Position numbers and translations under genes: made by a program. Below the pieces are notes generated by a model. That model ran no database searches, was not told the DNA's origin, and worked only from the letters and a program-made list of their open reading frames with translations. From Trichoplax adhaerens (Eukaryota; Placozoa; Uniplacotomia; Trichoplacea; Trichoplacidae), in NCBI RefSeq assembly GCF_000150275.1, contig NW_002060943.1, positions 4,918,008 to 4,982,007 of the forward strand: a stretch of DNA of 64,000 bases, written 5' to 3'. Positions 1-14,313 of the stretch are shown piece after piece; the first letter of the stretch is position 1, and each line of letters begins with the position of its first letter.

Positions 1-1709
1 GGATAAAACATACCATGCGCAGCTATAGTTACGACTGTGACTAAATTTCTACTTAATTATACACCATGTACCTCAAATCTCATATTTAACTACATCTATA
101 ATTCAATAACTATTCTATAATGCAGCTAATCACATTTAAGACAAGGTATTATCTGAAACAATTATTTACTACTAGTTATCAGTCCAATTTCATATTCCAA
201 ATCGAGACTAACCATCAACCAGCGAATCAATCTTAATCTACATTTGGTCACGCAGAAAATTTCGAAAGTATCATTTATGTATTACTCTTGAATCACCATA
301 GTCCGTTAGAGGTTCCTTGGCAGGCACAAATGTTATAGCCTTATGCCTTAATTTATAAATTTATCTATTATTAAGATATGTTATATTAGTTCGATGTTAT
401 CGATTATAGTCTCTAATATAAAAGAAAAGTTGTTGAATCGGTATATACATAGGGAAAACAAACTTTTGGAAAGACATGCTATTAATGGGTATCATTTAAA
501 ATTATAATTATTGAGTCGGCGTAACATGATTACTTTATTTATTATTAAAGCGAAAGTAGCATTCTTTTTGTTTGTTAAAAATCTTTAATTCCTAGAATTT
601 TATTGAAATGATATGATTGGACCCAATGCATAGCAATGACAATAAGGTTGTAATCACATAGATGCTATAGAAGTAACGCGATTACATATAGAGCATGCAT
701 ATTTAGCTATAGACAAATATAATTTCAAATAGGGGGAATATGTATCATAACTAAATATATAATTACAATAAACTAGTAGTAATGTAGTATAATAGCAGAT
801 AGCCTGCACAAGAAAGCTTGTTTGATCCTTGCATAAAGTTAGTTACCCTTAGCAACAGGCCATATCGATAAAACAACTCTGTGCTATGATCTTCGATATA
901 AATTTACTGTACAAGTTTAAAATATGAGTACACCTATTACCGAATATCATTACTTAGTTAAGACTTAGTAAGGTATTTAATATTGCGTTCATAAGTCTGA
1001 TATACTGTATTGTCGTCAGCTATTAATTAAAATTTTATAAATCCTTTTTCCCTTCAAATTGAATATCTTTCTAAGTAGTAGCTCTTAGCAAATATGATTT
1101 AACTTTTTCAAATTCAATATCTTTGCAAGCCAAGATTAGCAAAATATCAATATAATTGCCAGGCTATGTATGATAACATAGCTTTTATTATCATTACCGA
1201 CCAGATCTTTGTGATATTGCGTCAAAAAATCGTCATGAGTACTCTTCTTGCTATATAGCTACAAGACTTATTCGATATTTATAGAAAGAATATGGTCCAG
1301 TAATATTTTTTAGTGAATTGAAGCATAAGATCGTGATCTAGATTACCTTGGTATCAGGTTACATATATAATCACTTCTACGGGAACAATGAGTATTTCAG
1401 TAGCAAAAAGAAATATTTATAAATCACACTATTGCCTTATACTTAAGGAATATGAATAATTAGCTGCTATGAAAACGACCAATTAGCTGTAATACTAGAC
1501 ATGGATAAATTGTTCTTAATGTTTCTGAATTAAAAGTTGCTAAGTAAGTAGTTTTTGATTTACCTGCAACTTTTAGTACTGAATTGAATGACATTGAAAG
1601 CACTACTAAGGATACTTAGTTATGCATGTTCATACAGAGATAGCTAAATTAGCTGCAATAATAGACTCGATAAAATTTTATTGTAGTTTAATTTAAGGAA
1701 ATATTGATA
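1..1709. other. Intergenic DNA, nothing recognised
   Basis: AT-rich sequence without convincing open frames, splice-bounded exons or repeats that I could identify. Confidence 0.5.
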
Positions 1710-1714
1710 GCCAG

Positions 1715-2270
1715 TGTGATATATACCAATTACGAAATTCCAAATTTTAGAAAAATAAGGGCTTTATTGAATCTTATACAAAGATTAACTAGACACAGCT
1801 CTACTCTAGTCGAATACCACTACTAAAGACTTCTAGAACGAACTAACTGAATAATCTAAAGTTGTATACTTTTATACTTTTCGTAGTATTCGCAGCTACA
1901 ATCCGCATGGCAACCTTTTACCTTATATTACACATAGTTAAATTATTCTTAGAAAGACTATTCTACTGCGGACCATCATTAATCCAATATGGATACGACT
2001 ACAGTACTTACGTAGATATTATTCACACCAGCCAAAGTGCAATGAATTAACCATATCCTAATATATGATTTACAGTTCTATTCTTACCTATAGCCTTATT
2101 AGTAACTCAACACCCTACTGTATATAATCATCTGTACTCTAGTATAGAGTCTCTACCACTACAGTCTATAGTTATAGCTACCAAATATCTCTTAGGATAA
2201 ATATCTACCGTACACTATACTGTACTAAACATGGCTAATAGTCTACAATCACAATACTAGTTACATTACA
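1715..2270 (-). mobile_element. Solo LTR, family A copy 1 (A1)
   Basis: A 556-bp element bounded TGTGAT...TTACA on the plus strand, flanked by the direct repeat GCCAG (1710-1714 and 2271-2275). TG/CA ends, a 5-bp duplication, and a TATA box and AATAAA in order on the minus strand identify a retrotransposon LTR read on the minus strand. No internal coding region adjoins it, so it is a solo LTR. It is the most diverged of the five copies. A 62-codon open frame across it (1862-2050, plus) is antisense to the LTR and unlikely to be a gene. Confidence 0.85.
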
Positions 2271-2378
2271 GCCAGGTATTTTATTTTCATGACTTGGTGA
2301 GGTTATGACGGCATTAAATCGGGTTGCATTAAATATCATGGCATTTATAGATTCATTATAAACAACTATGTAGCGACT

Positions 2379-2427
2379 TGTAATAGCTTGCACTATTACG
2401 CTAGGCCAAGTTTATGTCTGAAGTAGC
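2379..2427 (+). repeat. Short repeat also found at the window end
   Basis: TGTAATAGCTTGCACTATTA and the following CGCTAGGNC...AGTTTATGTCT recur at 63951-64000. Both begin TGTAATAG, possibly an LTR start; the far end was not identified. Confidence 0.45.
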
Positions 2428-5400
2428 ATAAGTCTAATTACAGTGCGTACTCCAGTTGATCGTATAATCATATGTCGGTTAATTTATTGGACTTTGGTAC
2501 ATCTTAGTATTAGTTAGCGTTAATACAACTTAACGTCACTTCTCTACGTGACTTCAGCTAATAACAGTGGTAAAACAGTTTTGAATGTGTAATAGCAATA
2601 TGCAATAAAATGCTATCTGATATAGAATAGTCAGTTGTGCTTGATAAATTTTGGATGATGGCTGATATACTGAAGCAGTGTATTTGTTTCATTCCTGTTA
2701 TATGCATAAAAGGCCCGTAGCTGACACCTTTATACTTGTAGAGCTGTCCTTTAAGTAATATATGAGCTAATACAACCCTTAACACCTAGACGGAACATTG
2801 TAAAGGTACGCGTATATTTGATTTTATTTAATATAAGTTATATGGAATTTTTGCTCTAAAGTTGAAGTTGATTATTCCGTTTATTGTAGCCATTTTTACT
2901 ATGTTTAAGAAAATGAAAGTGAATTCTTCTGAGATAGACGGACTGATAATCGAACATTACTTCTAAAATTTAAAGCGGTATTGACTATGTGTCGCATTTG
3001 GACTTCGCTCGAATCTAAAAGCTCAACGCTTGAGTTAACAAATTGAGAATTATAGAGCTAACCATTCATGATAGCTTGTTGTTATATCAATAATTATTTA
3101 GTCGTAATATAAGATCTTGTCTTAAATCGTAGTTTTATGACTTGGTTACTGCTAGTCTAAGCTCTTAATCGAATATACGTAAAGTACGTGTATAGCAAAT
3201 TTAGTGCAAATTATCTTTGAAGTATTCTAGGTTATACTATTATAAATTCTGGTAGAAAGTTTGCTAGATCTCTACCTAAAAGGGGCAGCTAACATGGGTA
3301 AAACTTTAGTCTATGTTCGTATCAGAAGCTTTTCTTTTATTATAATTATAGATAAAAATAGCATTGATCAAGCAGATTGCGAGTACGTTATCTTCTTTTC
3401 ATATCTAGAATTAGAAACTTTAATACGTTTATCTTTATAGTTCCATAGAGATAGTCAGTAGCTAAAATTCTACGATTTTATAAAGTTTATTTCTATAGCC
3501 ACTCTAATCATTTATTACATATTTTAAAAGAAGTCCTACATTTTCACCGAGATGCAGTAAGACGAGGTCGAGAATTTTGTTGTATAAAGTTAATTTTAGT
3601 TCAGACAGAGGTCCAGTTGTCAAGTATTATAAAGTACGATTCTCGACATTACCATGCGAGATATCGATAAATAAATTATCTCAAACTTCGCCATAAGGAA
3701 ATTTATTGCTTTTACTTTTTGAATTAAGTTGCTGTTTTTCAAATATGTGTTGCTAACAAATAGATATTAAAATTAGAAATAATGCAGCTCTTAAAATACT
3801 TGAAAGAGTAGCCATTGATATTTTATAGTAGCTCAAATACCTTTAAAACGATTAATTACCATTGTAACTACTGTGATGATGTAACTGTAGCAGCTATGGA
3901 TAATAGGCTTTATCGCGTTACTTTTATCTCATCGAACTTTTGAAATAAACAGCTGTTAAGGCTTAATAAATTATATGCGAAAGTGTTTTTTGCTATGGTA
4001 TTCAGGATGTCAGACCTAATCTCACATATTGAACTCAGTGCGTTAAATAATAAGATTTTGTTATTTGGTATATTGCCAACGCATTGCCTTCAAATAACGA
4101 ACAAATCTTTGTAGAACCTTGATTATATTGATACTTGGGTTTAGACATCACTCAAATGAGTAGTTTTTGTTATTCAATTTTAGCTATTATAAAGAATCAG
4201 ATCATAAAAATTAGGAACTTAGCTAAGCAGAAATATTTTTGTTTTTTAATAACTAATTCAACAGTAACAATCCCACAACTACGTTTATCCAATGTCTTAG
4301 AGTCTAATTTGTCCAAGATATACTATGGTTTAAAACGTAAGTTATCAATGGCAGAAACGAATAATAAGGTACCTTATTTTATTCATTAAGAAGAGAATGA
4401 TTTATTAAACAATTTTGAAGCTTTAAATAGATTCTTCCTACATCGTGCTGTAAATGATCGAGTAATAGTCTCCTACTATTACTGTAGATTCACTTACGTA
4501 ACCCAAAATTTAAATTAGCAAAATAGAGTAATTCCCTAATGTGATACACGAAGGTCAACGCCGAATAAATAGCCTTAAATAACAACGTTTATTGATACGT
4601 CCGTCTGTCAGAGAAGATTTCCAATTTCTTCTTCTCTTAAGAACAATTGAAAATGACTAAGATAAACTGGACAATACCACTTTGACAAATCTGCACACAA
4701 ATTACTTGTATACAAACCGTATCAATAAATGCTTCCATTCTATAGTAGACATACTAATTCGAGACTTTTGATTAAGCATGTCAAATAATCCGACAAACCT
4801 TCCTAATCCAAAATTAAATTATTGATCAGTGCAGCGTTAGAGTTTTATGATAAAAGTATATTTAGGTAATGTATCACAAGCGGGATATCCTACTGGTTAT
4901 AGCTAAAGCTAACATGACAATGGACTCATCGTAACCTTAAATAAATATCTCTTCGCAGCCCTCATGCTTCATCTAATTCTTCTATAATTCATTAGAATTA
5001 ATAAAATTTGAGTAGTTAACCTCACGTCAATATAAATGAGATACCAGAATCAATTGCTAGTTGTATCGTGCAAATATCTTTTACATTTTTAATTATATGG
5101 TTACACCTTGATACCATTTTAAGTAACTTTAGTTTAGGTCTCTAGCTTCTCAAATTTTATTACTTCTGTATAGACATTCTGTGTGATATTCTTGGATTTG
5201 GATTAAACATTGCCCGTATAAATTCTGAGAGTTCATGAAGCTCAAGCAAGACCTCTACAAGGGCATTTAAATTTGATAATCCCTGAATTTTCAAATAATT
5301 ATCTTACATGGATAATATTAACATTTCATTTTCTTATAATCTTAAAACGCTTACCTACTGCTAGCGAATTAAATATTTTCACAAAATTCTACTATTTTTC

Positions 5401-8400
5401 AACTATGATTCTATACAGCAAAGTTTGAAAGTTCTGTAGTGATTTATTACAGTATGAAAATACGATTAACGTGCAACAGCTTTCATAACCTAAAGTTGTT
5501 TAAGTATATTATGTTGTGATCGTCCTTGGAAGAATGCTAGCTTTAATAATAAGATCTAAAATTTTTTAGAACTCCATTACCCTATGGTTATTTATAGGTA
5601 TGAATTTGAACCTTTTGCATACGATAAATACGCAGCCGTATTCAATTATTGGAATATTACATGCGAAGTTAAGAATAAAATTTAATTCATTTTCACTGGC
5701 CAAAGAACAACAGTATTTTCTGAAGATTGTTTAATAATAATGCAGCGATCTGAATCTAGAACACTCCCAGATATCTCATAAACTCTTCAAACAAATGTAG
5801 ATCTTACCATGATCATTCATGATAATAAAAGCCATGGTTTATATTTCTAAATTCTAAGTGATAAATTGCTTACATGGCTTCTAGTATCGTAAATTATGAA
5901 GTCCAAAAGGGTTATTCTACGAGATTAGATGAGATAGCATAGTTCTTAATTGATATGCCCAGGAATTGCTAGCTAACGCAACATTGATATTTATGAATTA
6001 CTTATCCAGGATAGTAAATAAGCTGTTATAATTTTAGAAGGATTTATAACTATGACCTCACGACATAAATCTGATAATTTTAGAGATCTGCCGTATTGAT
6101 ATATTTAATCAGGTACGACTAGATGATGCCGCTAGGATAATTTCATGTTTACCACACTGCTCATAATTATACCATGACTAAGGAGCAATAGAACTAACTC
6201 ACTATACAAATAAAGACATCACTTCTAACGGTAATAATCCTGAGATTTATATTAAAGCAATAGGAGCAAAGAGTACGTTATCTTGATTAATATAAGTTTT
6301 ATACCGAATTAAGTAGTGCTATAAGCAAAACTATGAGGCAAAATATGATTCGTATTATCTGTAATAGACAAGCGTAACTTTACCAAAAATTTTAGTAACA
6401 ACAGTGAAACGAATTATAGTACAGTATATTCAGATACGCTACTAAGTGTAGCCATGAGTCTTTTAGGTCATAAATGATTCGAAATCAATCATTCAAAGTA
6501 ATTGCAATTTTAGAATTGATACTGATTCAGTTAGTAGCCCAAGAGCAGGAGTTTTGATCTTGTGATATGATAAACTTTTCTAAATTCAAGACGTGGCGGA
6601 TGCATCCAAAATTCATATTGCCGCTACTTACGCTTGCAACTTGTGTCTATTTTGTTAATTACTAAGTAGTTATATTTAATCGGAAAGTTAATTTATGAGT
6701 TAGCTGCCGCATCTTATCTTATACTTACTCGTACATTGACAATTACTTGCAATTTTGGGTAACACCGCCGATTATGAAAACCCATATGCAATTGCTACTT
6801 ATATAGCATACGTATTTGCGAAATATGTATTGTTAGGAATAGTCGATACAGTGTTAATGTCATCAAGATATGAAATAGATCGAAAATAATTCGTAACTTA
6901 AAGATTACCGTCAAATATTGAACTGTAGATCGGTACGCAATCGATCTTCTATAGGCTTCATACGGCCTTAGTTAGATGCCTTAAGTTAAAATTTAATGAT
7001 AAATACTTTTGCCTACCCTTTTGCATTAATGTAGACAATAGTGTGCTTTTTTTAATGCTATCTAAGTGATATTAATTGTTGTCTACGTATGTCAGCTTTA
7101 AATTAATTCTTATAACGATTAAATTTAAGTTGTTATAGTCTGATCATTGTTATGCATGAAGATTTAGCTATAATTCTACCGTAGCTTATTCTTACATATT
7201 GACGCTGTTTTCAGCCTTTCGCGCTACGAGCAACTGTAGACTGCTGCTTTTAATAGCTTACAATACTTATATTTTTTTCCCACTGATCAAAGTCATTTGC
7301 TAGCACCTGAACTAATATAGCATCAATGGTTTTTAATTCTAAACTTTAACTTTCTGTATGTTTTCTGCTTCGGGAACTGTAAGTTCCGCTATTTCTTCTA
7401 CGTATCTCAACTGTTATAGATTTGAGTGTTGGACTTCTCAGCCCACTTCATGATAGATTGCCCGTTGTTTTATGGTAGATACCTCAATATTATACAGCTT
7501 ATTATCTAAAATAAATAATCCTTTTCTACAGTACCCATTTTTATAATCTCTAAATGATATTTATGCTACTTAACCTCTCAAAAATTATCAAACCATTCAT
7601 TACAGTCAGTAGGGAAGCGAGTGTAAATTAGAAGCGCGTACTCACAGAAGAGTATTAGTACTTTAAAATTTCGTAACTGATACTAAACCAAACTAAACAC
7701 CCTTAAAAAGCTGTAGACATTTTACTTAACTCTCTCCTCGCAAAAATCCAACTTGTTTACAGTGAGATTTGGCTATTATGAAGTTATATTGTAATGCAAT
7801 TATAAGATATCTATAAAATTCTTATGTTAGAAAATTCTGTGTAGCGTACAAGATAAAATTAAAACAGCAACACCACAAGTATAGCGACATTAGTCCTTGA
7901 CATTATTTGTAAACATCAATTTCTTGTAGTTGAGAGCTATAATGCAATAGTATTATATGGTTATTCCGTAAATTTAAAAATAAATGATTTTTTCTGCTTG
8001 ACGTCTATCGTTATGAAATAATTTCCCAAATTTACAAATGAATTGCAGAGGATTAATGTTGTTAATTTTTATAATGAACTATATAAAGTCAAACTGTAAC
8101 ATTCTTAAGTAATTTATTCAAGGCTGCATTTTATGAACATGTGTACACCAATTGCAATATGAAGGTAGAAAATTGTTGTGTTCAATTTATCAACCGCTTT
8201 TTCATAATACCGACCAGGTTTACATTTACTAAGAAAATTGATAAAGACTAACAAACACTAAAATAGAGTTTTCGTTTCCATTCTTTATATATTATTATAA
8301 CATTTAATTTACTGTACTTATTTTTAGCTAAAATTATTACTAATTTAGATAAATCAGCAGGGCCTATAGAATGTAGTAAAATAATTTAGATACCTGAAAT

Positions 8401-11390
8401 TTTTCAATAAATTAGTGTATGTCTCGCTTTTCATTCTCAGGTTTCTGCCTTTACAAGTGCAATGTTTGATGGACCATAAAAATACTCAGCGATAACCACT
8501 GAAGAATGAACCATAGCAGAAAAGTACTAAAGGATGATTTTTAAACATCAATTCAAACTTAAAGAAATCAATCAGCGTCTGTCAAGGTTTTTAAATTGAT
8601 GAAAGTTTGATTTTCTCTCGATGAACGCTGATAATCCGATGAAATTACAAAATTTGATTTATATTTATACAGTCGTAATAAATTATACAGCTAACTAATT
8701 CTAGCTAAAAATATATCGACACAGCGCGCTCTTAATAGGGATATGTTGCAAAATATAAACATTTTATCGCACATATATCTAGTTCTTACTCAGTTAGCGT
8801 CGATCAAGTTGATCGTAATCAGTAAAGATTATTTTAGCTATTAAGAATTTAGTGCCCTCATGATGTTTCAGTTCTATATATTAACCGAAAGTTATCGAAG
8901 AAAAATATATTACAATACATTTTACTACGTCAGTATAAATCTGGTTTAGTGCAATTAAGACCTAAAAGGGCTTCATATACTTTTGAGAATAAAGTGTTAA
9001 TGGATATCGATAATAGTGTCAATTTTTATCTACTAAGTTTCAAATAAAGGTTATTTCCACAATTTAATACTAGTTCCATGAACGTAGGAAAGAATCGTGA
9101 TTAATTTTAATCTAACCTTAAGTATGCTTCTATGGCTATTTTTACGAAACAGGGAAAACCAATATCGATCCTAGGCATTCGATGAAGTCAACATGGACCT
9201 AGAATTCTTCAACGATTACTACCATGCTCAAAGGAAATTAAGAACATTACTGAATCCTATCCAGTTATTCCTTAAATAGTATAGAATGAAATACGTGACA
9301 ATATTATCATTACATGGGAAAATTAAAGAACAATAAACTCGGTGAGAAATGCTATTTCAATATCTTTTTGTGTTGCCATATATTCATTACAACAGTAAAA
9401 ACTAAATTAGTAAATTAAAACTAAAAATATAAAGAAAGAAACACTTTCGGCTGTTATTGTTTTAAATAATACCCTATTAATTAATAAGCGGACCCTATTT
9501 TACAACATCATAAATTATCTTTCTTTTGTAGTAATCTTGACGTAATCTGATTTTGCAGCAGTAGACTAGCGGAAGATATTTCATCTCTAGGCATTTAAAG
9601 AAAGACAGAACATTTGATTATTCCATGATTTACATAAAAATGATAAAATTGTGAATAATAACGGCGTTGTTACATATCCAAAGTAAATGAAAAAATTCTT
9701 TCAGAGCGTTAATTATATGCATAAGAATTTACCAAATAGAAATATGTTGTAATGGTTATTTTTCATACCTTATCTTGAAAGAGACAAAGGTTTATATGAT
9801 CACAATCAAATCCATAAAAATAATGTTCAATAATTAACCACCGGTTCTTCCTATATAAAAATATATCATCGTGAATTGTTAAAGTATCTTCCCAACGGCT
9901 GGATAGTACAAATAATTTTTGTTTCGGATACGTTCAAAGTTTTCATTTTTCTAATGCTAATTTTTAGATAATCTATGAAATATCTAAAAATATAATTCTA
10001 ATGCTAAAATATTCGATATTGGACGATGTGAAGTATTAAACAATGGCAAGTTAGTTTTATAGGGATGATTAAATTAAATCAAATTTTAATAGCGAATACC
10101 ATCTATTTCGTAACTACGATAACTCTTTCCTTTTAATCTATTTTAATATTTAAAATAAAAATCTGTGCACAGCTGTTTTCCATTAGCTCTATCCCATCAT
10201 TAACTTTAAATTTTAATAAATTTATTAAATCTTATAGGCTAAGTAAGAACAATGCCGAATAGGCACAGGATAAATTAATCTTTTGATAATGATTTTGCTT
10301 GATTAATTTTAGTCTTTAATTTTAAATTTGCCCTAGCCTCCTTTCTAGCCTTCGATTTGTCAATTTGACCATCCACGGCTAGGCTGGAATTAGACTAATA
10401 TCGAAATAAAAGTAAATTTCAAGAGAGATTTAATGTCTATTCTGAAATTAATATCATTGTAATACCAAAATTAAGCACTATTCTCGTTCCAAAATAGAAA
10501 ATGATGCCATTGATACCAGAAATGATACATGTTTTTGTAAAGAAGTTTAGTCTGTCCAGCTACAACAAATCTATTATAGTAGATTATCGTTTAAATTTTA
10601 ATACGACAGTACTCGAGATATTGTAAGAATAAAACATTATTTTGTAGTAGATAAAATTAAATTCCTTTTACCACTACAATGAAATTTGACTACTGCCTCA
10701 CTATCCCATCATATTTGCAACAGCTCAAACGGTAAGAATCAAACTTGTAATTTAAACAAAATTAAATTTTTACAAAAATTTCATTATACGCTCAAAATTT
10801 TATTCTATTGATCAGAATTTTGTTGCATTGAAATTTGGGATTACTTCTCGTATAATATCCACGTAAGATGAATGTTGTCAATGTCTGAATATTCTAAATC
10901 TGCGACAAAAATGTAGTATTTCAATTAGAGTAATGACTAAAAAATAAGACAATATAATTTCTCTGTCCCTAGCAATTCTATACAGCTTATTCGATTGTAG
11001 GATAATCTCCAATAGATTTAAAATGATATCCTAAGTTTTTGATCTGCAGAAATAACTCAATTTAACAAGTTATTTCCATCCATTTTTGAGAATTTATCAA
11101 TCATCAAGAATGTAGATTTGAAATGTAACGCAAAAATATCCTTATTTACAGTTATTACAATCAAGTGTTAATATTTATCATTTATTGCAAACCAACTACT
11201 GTATTATAACGATTGAAGTCATAACTGTACATTAGCGAGCACTATTGGACTGATATTCTTCATTTAGATAAAATTTTGATGTAATAACATCATACATGCA
11301 TGAAATTGGGAAATGATTGAGCCATACAGCTTTTATGATGCTACTTTGTCTAACAATAGATTTCCTTGTTTTAATGGCCGACCATATTAC
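2428..11390. other. Intergenic DNA with only weak signals
   Basis: Apart from the patches at 7.2-8.5 kb, no gene was recognised. Short open frames at 2558-2785 (minus) and 4135-4389 (plus) have biased, low-complexity content and no family likeness; single exons of an unseen spliced gene cannot be excluded. Confidence 0.4.
7240..8520 (-). other. Coding-like patches, possibly decayed exons
   Basis: Three short open patches read sensibly on the minus strand. About 8435-8526 gives VVIAEYFYGPSNIALVKAE; about 7345-7410 gives EIAELTVPEAENIQKVK; about 7270-7345, one frame off, gives TIDAILVQVLANDFDQWEKN. The first two vaguely recall TPR-type C-terminal parts of SMYD4-like proteins, from memory only. 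In-frame stops and the frame change between the last two suggest a decayed gene or chance. No complete gene model was possible. Confidence 0.2.
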
Positions 11391-11395
11391 TATGA

Positions 11396-11733
11396 TGTCA
11401 CGGTGCTAACTCACCGTACCAAAATAGTACATGCTTTGCGGCTACAATGATATTGTAAGCCGAGGAGATTACGTAACCAGATATAGATTGTAGACGGTAC
11501 GATTTAAATTGTGATGTGTTAAAGGTCATTTATATCTATAGTTGGATTAGTAGTATTCTAAGAGGTGTGTAAAAAAGCTGTAGATAAAATCTATTTAAAC
11601 GATTGGACAAATTAATAACAGTTAGTTCTTAGTTCCTAAGGTTAGAAGTATAACGGAAATCGAAGGCGTACGAATTATTGCGAGATCGTAGATTCGATCA
11701 CAACGTTATCTTGTCACACGGGAGTTTGTGACA
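11396..11733 (+). mobile_element. Solo LTR, family B copy 2
   Basis: A 338-bp element from TGTCACGGTGC to GTTTGTGACA, with perfect TATGA duplications (11391-11395, 11734-11738). Its ends match family B copy 1 (TGTTACGGAGC start, same last ten bases). It lacks the 11-bp array and is much shorter, mainly in U3. TATTTAAA near 11,592 may be its TATA box. Confidence 0.78.
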
Positions 11734-12620
11734 TATGAATATAAACTTATATAAAATATTTAAATAACATCAACTAGATACTAGCAATAATAAGGATGAA
11801 ATAAATATGTATCTAGTAAATAAAATACCGTACGGAATCATCAATTCTAATGATCATTGGCCTTTGCCATGTTGCTAATATTTTTTCTACCGAAAGCTAG
11901 AACGCATGTTATGAGAATTTATATTATTTAGGAAGTAAAATTGCTCACCCGCATCTTTTGGCATAATAATTGTAGTAAAGCGGTATTTTACTGTAATTAT
12001 AAAGGAGTATGAAGAAAATAATTCTAATCACTAGTTGTTGTCGGCTTAGTTAATCGTAGCATTGCACATCTCGTTAGAAATCGGAGGAATGAAGCCTAGA
12101 ATGAGATAGTTTATAGACTAGTACACCAGTAATTATAAATACGTAAATACACCTTTGCCTTACTACAGGCGTGATATTGCTTTAGTAACTGCACACAGTA
12201 GATTATAGAACTTATAAATTAGGACACACATATTTTTTAAGATCGTTCAATCATATCGTAGATAGTTGATTGAATTTTTGTTATTGTTTATTTTTTATGA
12301 TCAAATCCATCAGGCTAAAGTTCTAATTTAGGGAAATCAAGACAATTTTTTCTGTTAAGGAATAAATAGCCAAAATAATTTATTCTGCCTAGTTTTACTT
12401 AAAGTTATAGGCTATATCGAATTTAATAATTGCCTGAATTCTGATCATTGTATGGCTAAATAATTCGAAAGCCTATGATTGCACTTGCAAAGTTTACTGA
12501 TAATATTGCATTCTTATAGAAATACTGATACAGAAAGCCTATGATCTGTTACTGAAGTTTCAAAAGTTCCAATAATGATATAACATACAATGTATAGCAG
12601 AATACTTAGTGGTTGGTATT

Positions 12621-12675
12621 ATAATATACTAGTATAAATTCACGTCCCTTTGCTGACGGGTTACGATAATGTACT
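12621..12675 (+). repeat. Single unit of the short hairpin repeat
   Basis: Shares TACTAGTA, a CGTCCC...TGCTGACGGG hairpin core and its flanks with the units at 48.2-48.3 kb. Confidence 0.5.
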
Positions 12676-13169
12676 TATTTGTTAATAATTAACAGATAGT
12701 ATTACCATTCGACATAATATATATCCCAGTAATAGCCAGGCACTACTTTATTCACAGCAATGCTTGTAGAATACTACTTTTCAATAATGACTTGATGGAT
12801 GAAATGCTATATTAAGATTAGTAAATGGTCCAAAGCACATTATGATAACTAATGTACGGTGATGGACATACCAAGTTAAGATTAGCAGGTACTGTAAAAG
12901 ATATCTACAGTGCGGTACAATGTCCTTAGTACTGTGGTCAATTTTATACCAATCATTATGATGTGTCTAACGATAGCTTGAGTATGCAAGCAAAGCTTGC
13001 TCTGTCGAAAGCAGCCGTTATAAGAAAATATAACAATCAAAATGGCTGTGTAGAAAACTCTGTAAAGATTCTATGTTTATTCAATTTTCATCAGAGTATT
13101 ACATCGAATCAAAATTTAAAGGCCCAGTGGCCACCCTTAACGATATAACGAATACTATTTTAATAATCA

Positions 13170-13370
13170 GTACTCTACAGAAATTACTACCTTAGAGCTA
13201 TTCGTTTTACATGAAGAAATCTTGAGGTAAAAAGTACTGTAAGAATCTTATACTGACCTATTGAAATGAACCCATAATCAAAGTCATCTAACAGTAGTAT
13301 AAAAACACCCCCGCGCTGATCGTTTCAAGGGATGGTAGGTGGAATTATACCCTGACAACATAAGCGGTAG
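13170..13370 (+). repeat. Dispersed TATA-containing repeat, copy 1
   Basis: Aligns with 44430-44610: shared GTAAGANTCTTATACT, then AGTAGTATAAA, then a GC-richer stretch ending in an AAGGGA-like block. It may be part of an older LTR whose ends I could not place. Confidence 0.5.
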
Positions 13371-14121
13371 ACAGCTCGATCCCAGACTGTATTCTCTTGC
13401 AAATGTAGTATCTTTGATGCTATGATGCTTCTAGGAACTGGTACTGCCATCTTATATTTATCGTTGGTACTATATTACTTTATATAAAGCCCATTTTTCT
13501 ACACCTATGTTACAAGTTGAGTGTGATAAATTCAGATTATTTATCATCATATTGCAGTCTGTTATGGTCATCCATACTCTAGCTGAATACAATCGATTTT
13601 ACGGCTTCTACTACAACACATTTATCGTTAATATCTTTTCATTCTACGATACTACCCAGTTTTATAATAGCAGATCTTAATAAAAATAGAATAAGTTTTT
13701 AGTATTTTATTTCCAACATTAAGTGCTTCTATTAATTTCCCTACAGAACTTAGAATGAATAGAGAAAGAATTGTAATTTTACATACTGACACGAATGCGA
13801 GATTACTATCATCACATTATCAGTACAATTTTGTATCTATACTGATCTATCACTTATTCGTAGAGGCAGGCATACAATTTTTATCATAACTTGGTCGAAA
13901 GAAAATTTAAGGGAATAATAATTCAATTAAGCTGATAAATACAACTAAAAGCTAATTAAGTACGGTAAAGATTGTGTATAAATGTCGTATATCAGCTAAC
14001 TGAAGTTTTATAATGGTTCATCTCATCGTTAGGATTTATATCGGCAATATGGTTGCTGGTAAAGATTAAAAATTCTAATCCTAATTCTATATATGCGTAT
14101 CCGTATTGACAATTATAATTC

Positions 14122-14127
14122 TTTATT
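14122..14127 (-). terminator. Candidate polyadenylation signal of the giant receptor gene
   Basis: AATAAA on the minus strand about 190 bases past the stop codon. It is a plausible 3' end, but AATAAA is common in DNA this AT-rich. Confidence 0.35.
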
Positions 14128-14313
14128 TAGGTCGTCAAGTAATTAAGAGTCTTACCTTATTTATAGGAATGTCGTAAACGAGCACTATTACTTATTCTAA
14201 AAGATCAAGATGGCATTCAATCGAAGTATTAAACTATCATACTAGCAATTGTGATCCTATAAAACGGAGTTTATGCACTGTAAGGTAGTTGACAATTATG
14301 GTTAAATAGACGT

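Larger units (their letters stand above)
11739..14121. other. Intergenic DNA downstream of the giant receptor
   Basis: Contains the two short repeats listed separately. The open frame 12963-13148 (plus) shows no recognisable domain. Otherwise nothing seen. Confidence 0.4.

Noticed and set aside
1862-2050. A 62-codon open frame repeated at 1862-2050 (+), 28884-29072 (+), 42765-42953 (-), 47781-47969 (+), with a matching stretch in the LTR at 43.6-44.2 kb, looking like a small conserved protein family
   Set aside because: Each lies antisense inside a family A solo LTR with target duplications; similarity is explained by the repeat and not by coding selection.
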